Assembly (NCBI GenBank): GCA_023143305.1
Contig: JAGLHV010000109.1
Coordinates: forward strand, 1-5,362
DNA: 5,362 nucleotides
Source: a bacterium
GTDB lineage: Bacteria; CBDUZB01; JAGLHV01
Direction: 5' to 3'
A model generated the notes under the pieces. The model was not told the DNA's origin, searched no databases, and saw only the letters and a program-made list of their open reading frames with translations. Positions 4,725-5,362 of this stretch are shown here, one piece after another (position 1 is the first letter of the stretch; every line of letters starts with the position of its first letter). The position numbers and the translations under genes were made by a program.

Positions 4725-5362
4725 TTAGCGGGGAATTTGGCAGGTTAATTTTAAAATAAGCAATTCCAAACAAAGGATTGCTTCTTTTTTTCCTGTTTTA
4801 ATTTCTTTATCAGCTAATAATAACAATCTGAAATTATCTTTTAATTCCCGGTAAGAAAAATTCTTTACCTGCTCCATAAATCCCCTAAAGTAAAAATTAT
4901 GTATTTTTAAAAAACCTCTTATTTCTTCATTCGTTGTTCCTTTTTCTAAAAATAATTTCGCTTTAATTAATTTTCTCATAAGGGCTGCAATTCTGACTAA
5001 TATTACTATTGGTTTTTCGCCAGTTTTAACTATATTTTTCATAACTTCCAGGGTTTCTCTCCCTTTCTTCTCCCCTAAATTATTTAATAACTGAAAAATA
5101 TCATTTCCCCTTGTATGTCCGACTATAGAGTGAACATCTTCTATAATAATTCCTTTTCTATCGCCTATATAAATAATCAATTTTTCTATTTCATTGTGTA
5201 AATCAATTAAATTATTTCCCACCTCTTCTTTCAGATACAAACAAGCATCTTCAGCAATAGTTTTGTTATATTTATAAACTTCTTTCTTTATCCAGGGAGA
5301 AATCTGATTTTCATAAGGATGTTTAAAAACTATATGTTTTACCTTTGCTCCCATTTCTTTAA
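4725..5362 (-). CDS. holA: DNA polymerase III delta subunit, C-terminal part (5' end outside window)
   Basis: Delta is the clamp-loader subunit that opens the beta sliding clamp during replication. The reading frame is open to the window edge: the codons before the internal ATG at 5354 read K-E, so that ATG is not the start. About 211 residues are visible of a protein that normally has about 330-350. Numbering from that ATG, the visible part includes the segment ending the AAA+-like domain (KHIVFKHP, 6-13; ISPWIKKEVYKYNK, 18-31), a helical lid region (GNNLIDLHNEIEKLIIYIG, 46-64; IIIEDVHSIVG, 69-79) and the C-terminal collar (NDIFQLLNNLGEKKG, 84-98; ADKEIKTGKKEAILCLELLI, 181-200, typical of delta C-termini). 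The N-terminal clamp-binding part lies outside the window. It converges on rpsT, as holA does in Bacillus. It ends with TAA at 4727-4725. Confidence 0.93.
   Translation of the reverse strand, partial: KEMGAKVKHIVFKHPYENQISPWIKKEVYKYNKTIAEDACLYLKEEVGNNLIDLHNEIEKLIIYIGDRKGIIIEDVHSIVGHTRGNDIFQLLNNLGEKKGRETLEVMKNIVKTGEKPIVILVRIAALMRKLIKAKLFLEKGTTNEEIRGFLKIHNFYFRGFMEQVKNFSYRELKDNFRLLLLADKEIKTGKKEAILCLELLILKLTCQIPR

Noticed and set aside
5352..5354. ATG at 5354 as the real start of holA
   Set aside because: The frame continues upstream without a stop to the window edge (K-E before M), and the protein from this ATG would lack the N-terminal third present in all delta subunits.

Overview
This is an A+T-rich bacterial segment that carries only housekeeping genes. 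It has six well-supported protein-coding genes plus the first nine codons of a seventh. The organism makes peptidoglycan (a MurJ lipid II flippase and an exported lytic transglycosylase) and uses a standard bacterial clamp loader, ribosome and excision-repair set. Lineage cannot be fixed from the sequence. The short, lysine-rich, low-GC proteins and the shortened UvrC would suit a poorly sampled phylum, but that is inference. I see no tRNA, rRNA, CRISPR array, insertion sequence or integrase.

Layout. Five genes run leftward one after another: murJ (4073-2520), a compact uvrC (2446-1160), a secreted lytic transglycosylase (1082-411), a single-domain O6-alkylguanine-DNA alkyltransferase (418-56) and the start of a cold-shock protein (28-1, cut by the window edge). 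The gaps between them are short (73, 77, -8 and 27 nt). No convincing terminator separates them, so read-through is plausible. A good promoter match in front of the transglycosylase suggests that the last three genes also form their own unit. On the right, rpsT (4273-4560) is transcribed rightward, divergently from murJ. The holA gene (5362-4725, 5' end outside the window) converges on it from the right.

Regulation. The 199-bp gap between murJ and rpsT holds a strong sigma-70-type promoter for rpsT and three short inverted repeats. One covers the -35 box, one covers the -10 box and start site, and one abuts the ribosome binding site. The 164-bp gap between rpsT and holA contains a short GC-rich inverted repeat that looks like a dispersed intergenic repeat rather than a terminator.

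The genes cover cell-wall building and remodelling (murJ, transglycosylase), DNA repair and replication (uvrC, alkyltransferase, holA) and translation or RNA handling (rpsT, csp). I find no evidence of a new multi-gene system. The points worth a second look are the shortened UvrC, the pocket substitution in the alkyltransferase, the possibly leaderless transglycosylase mRNA, the dyads around the rpsT promoter and the TTG start of murJ.
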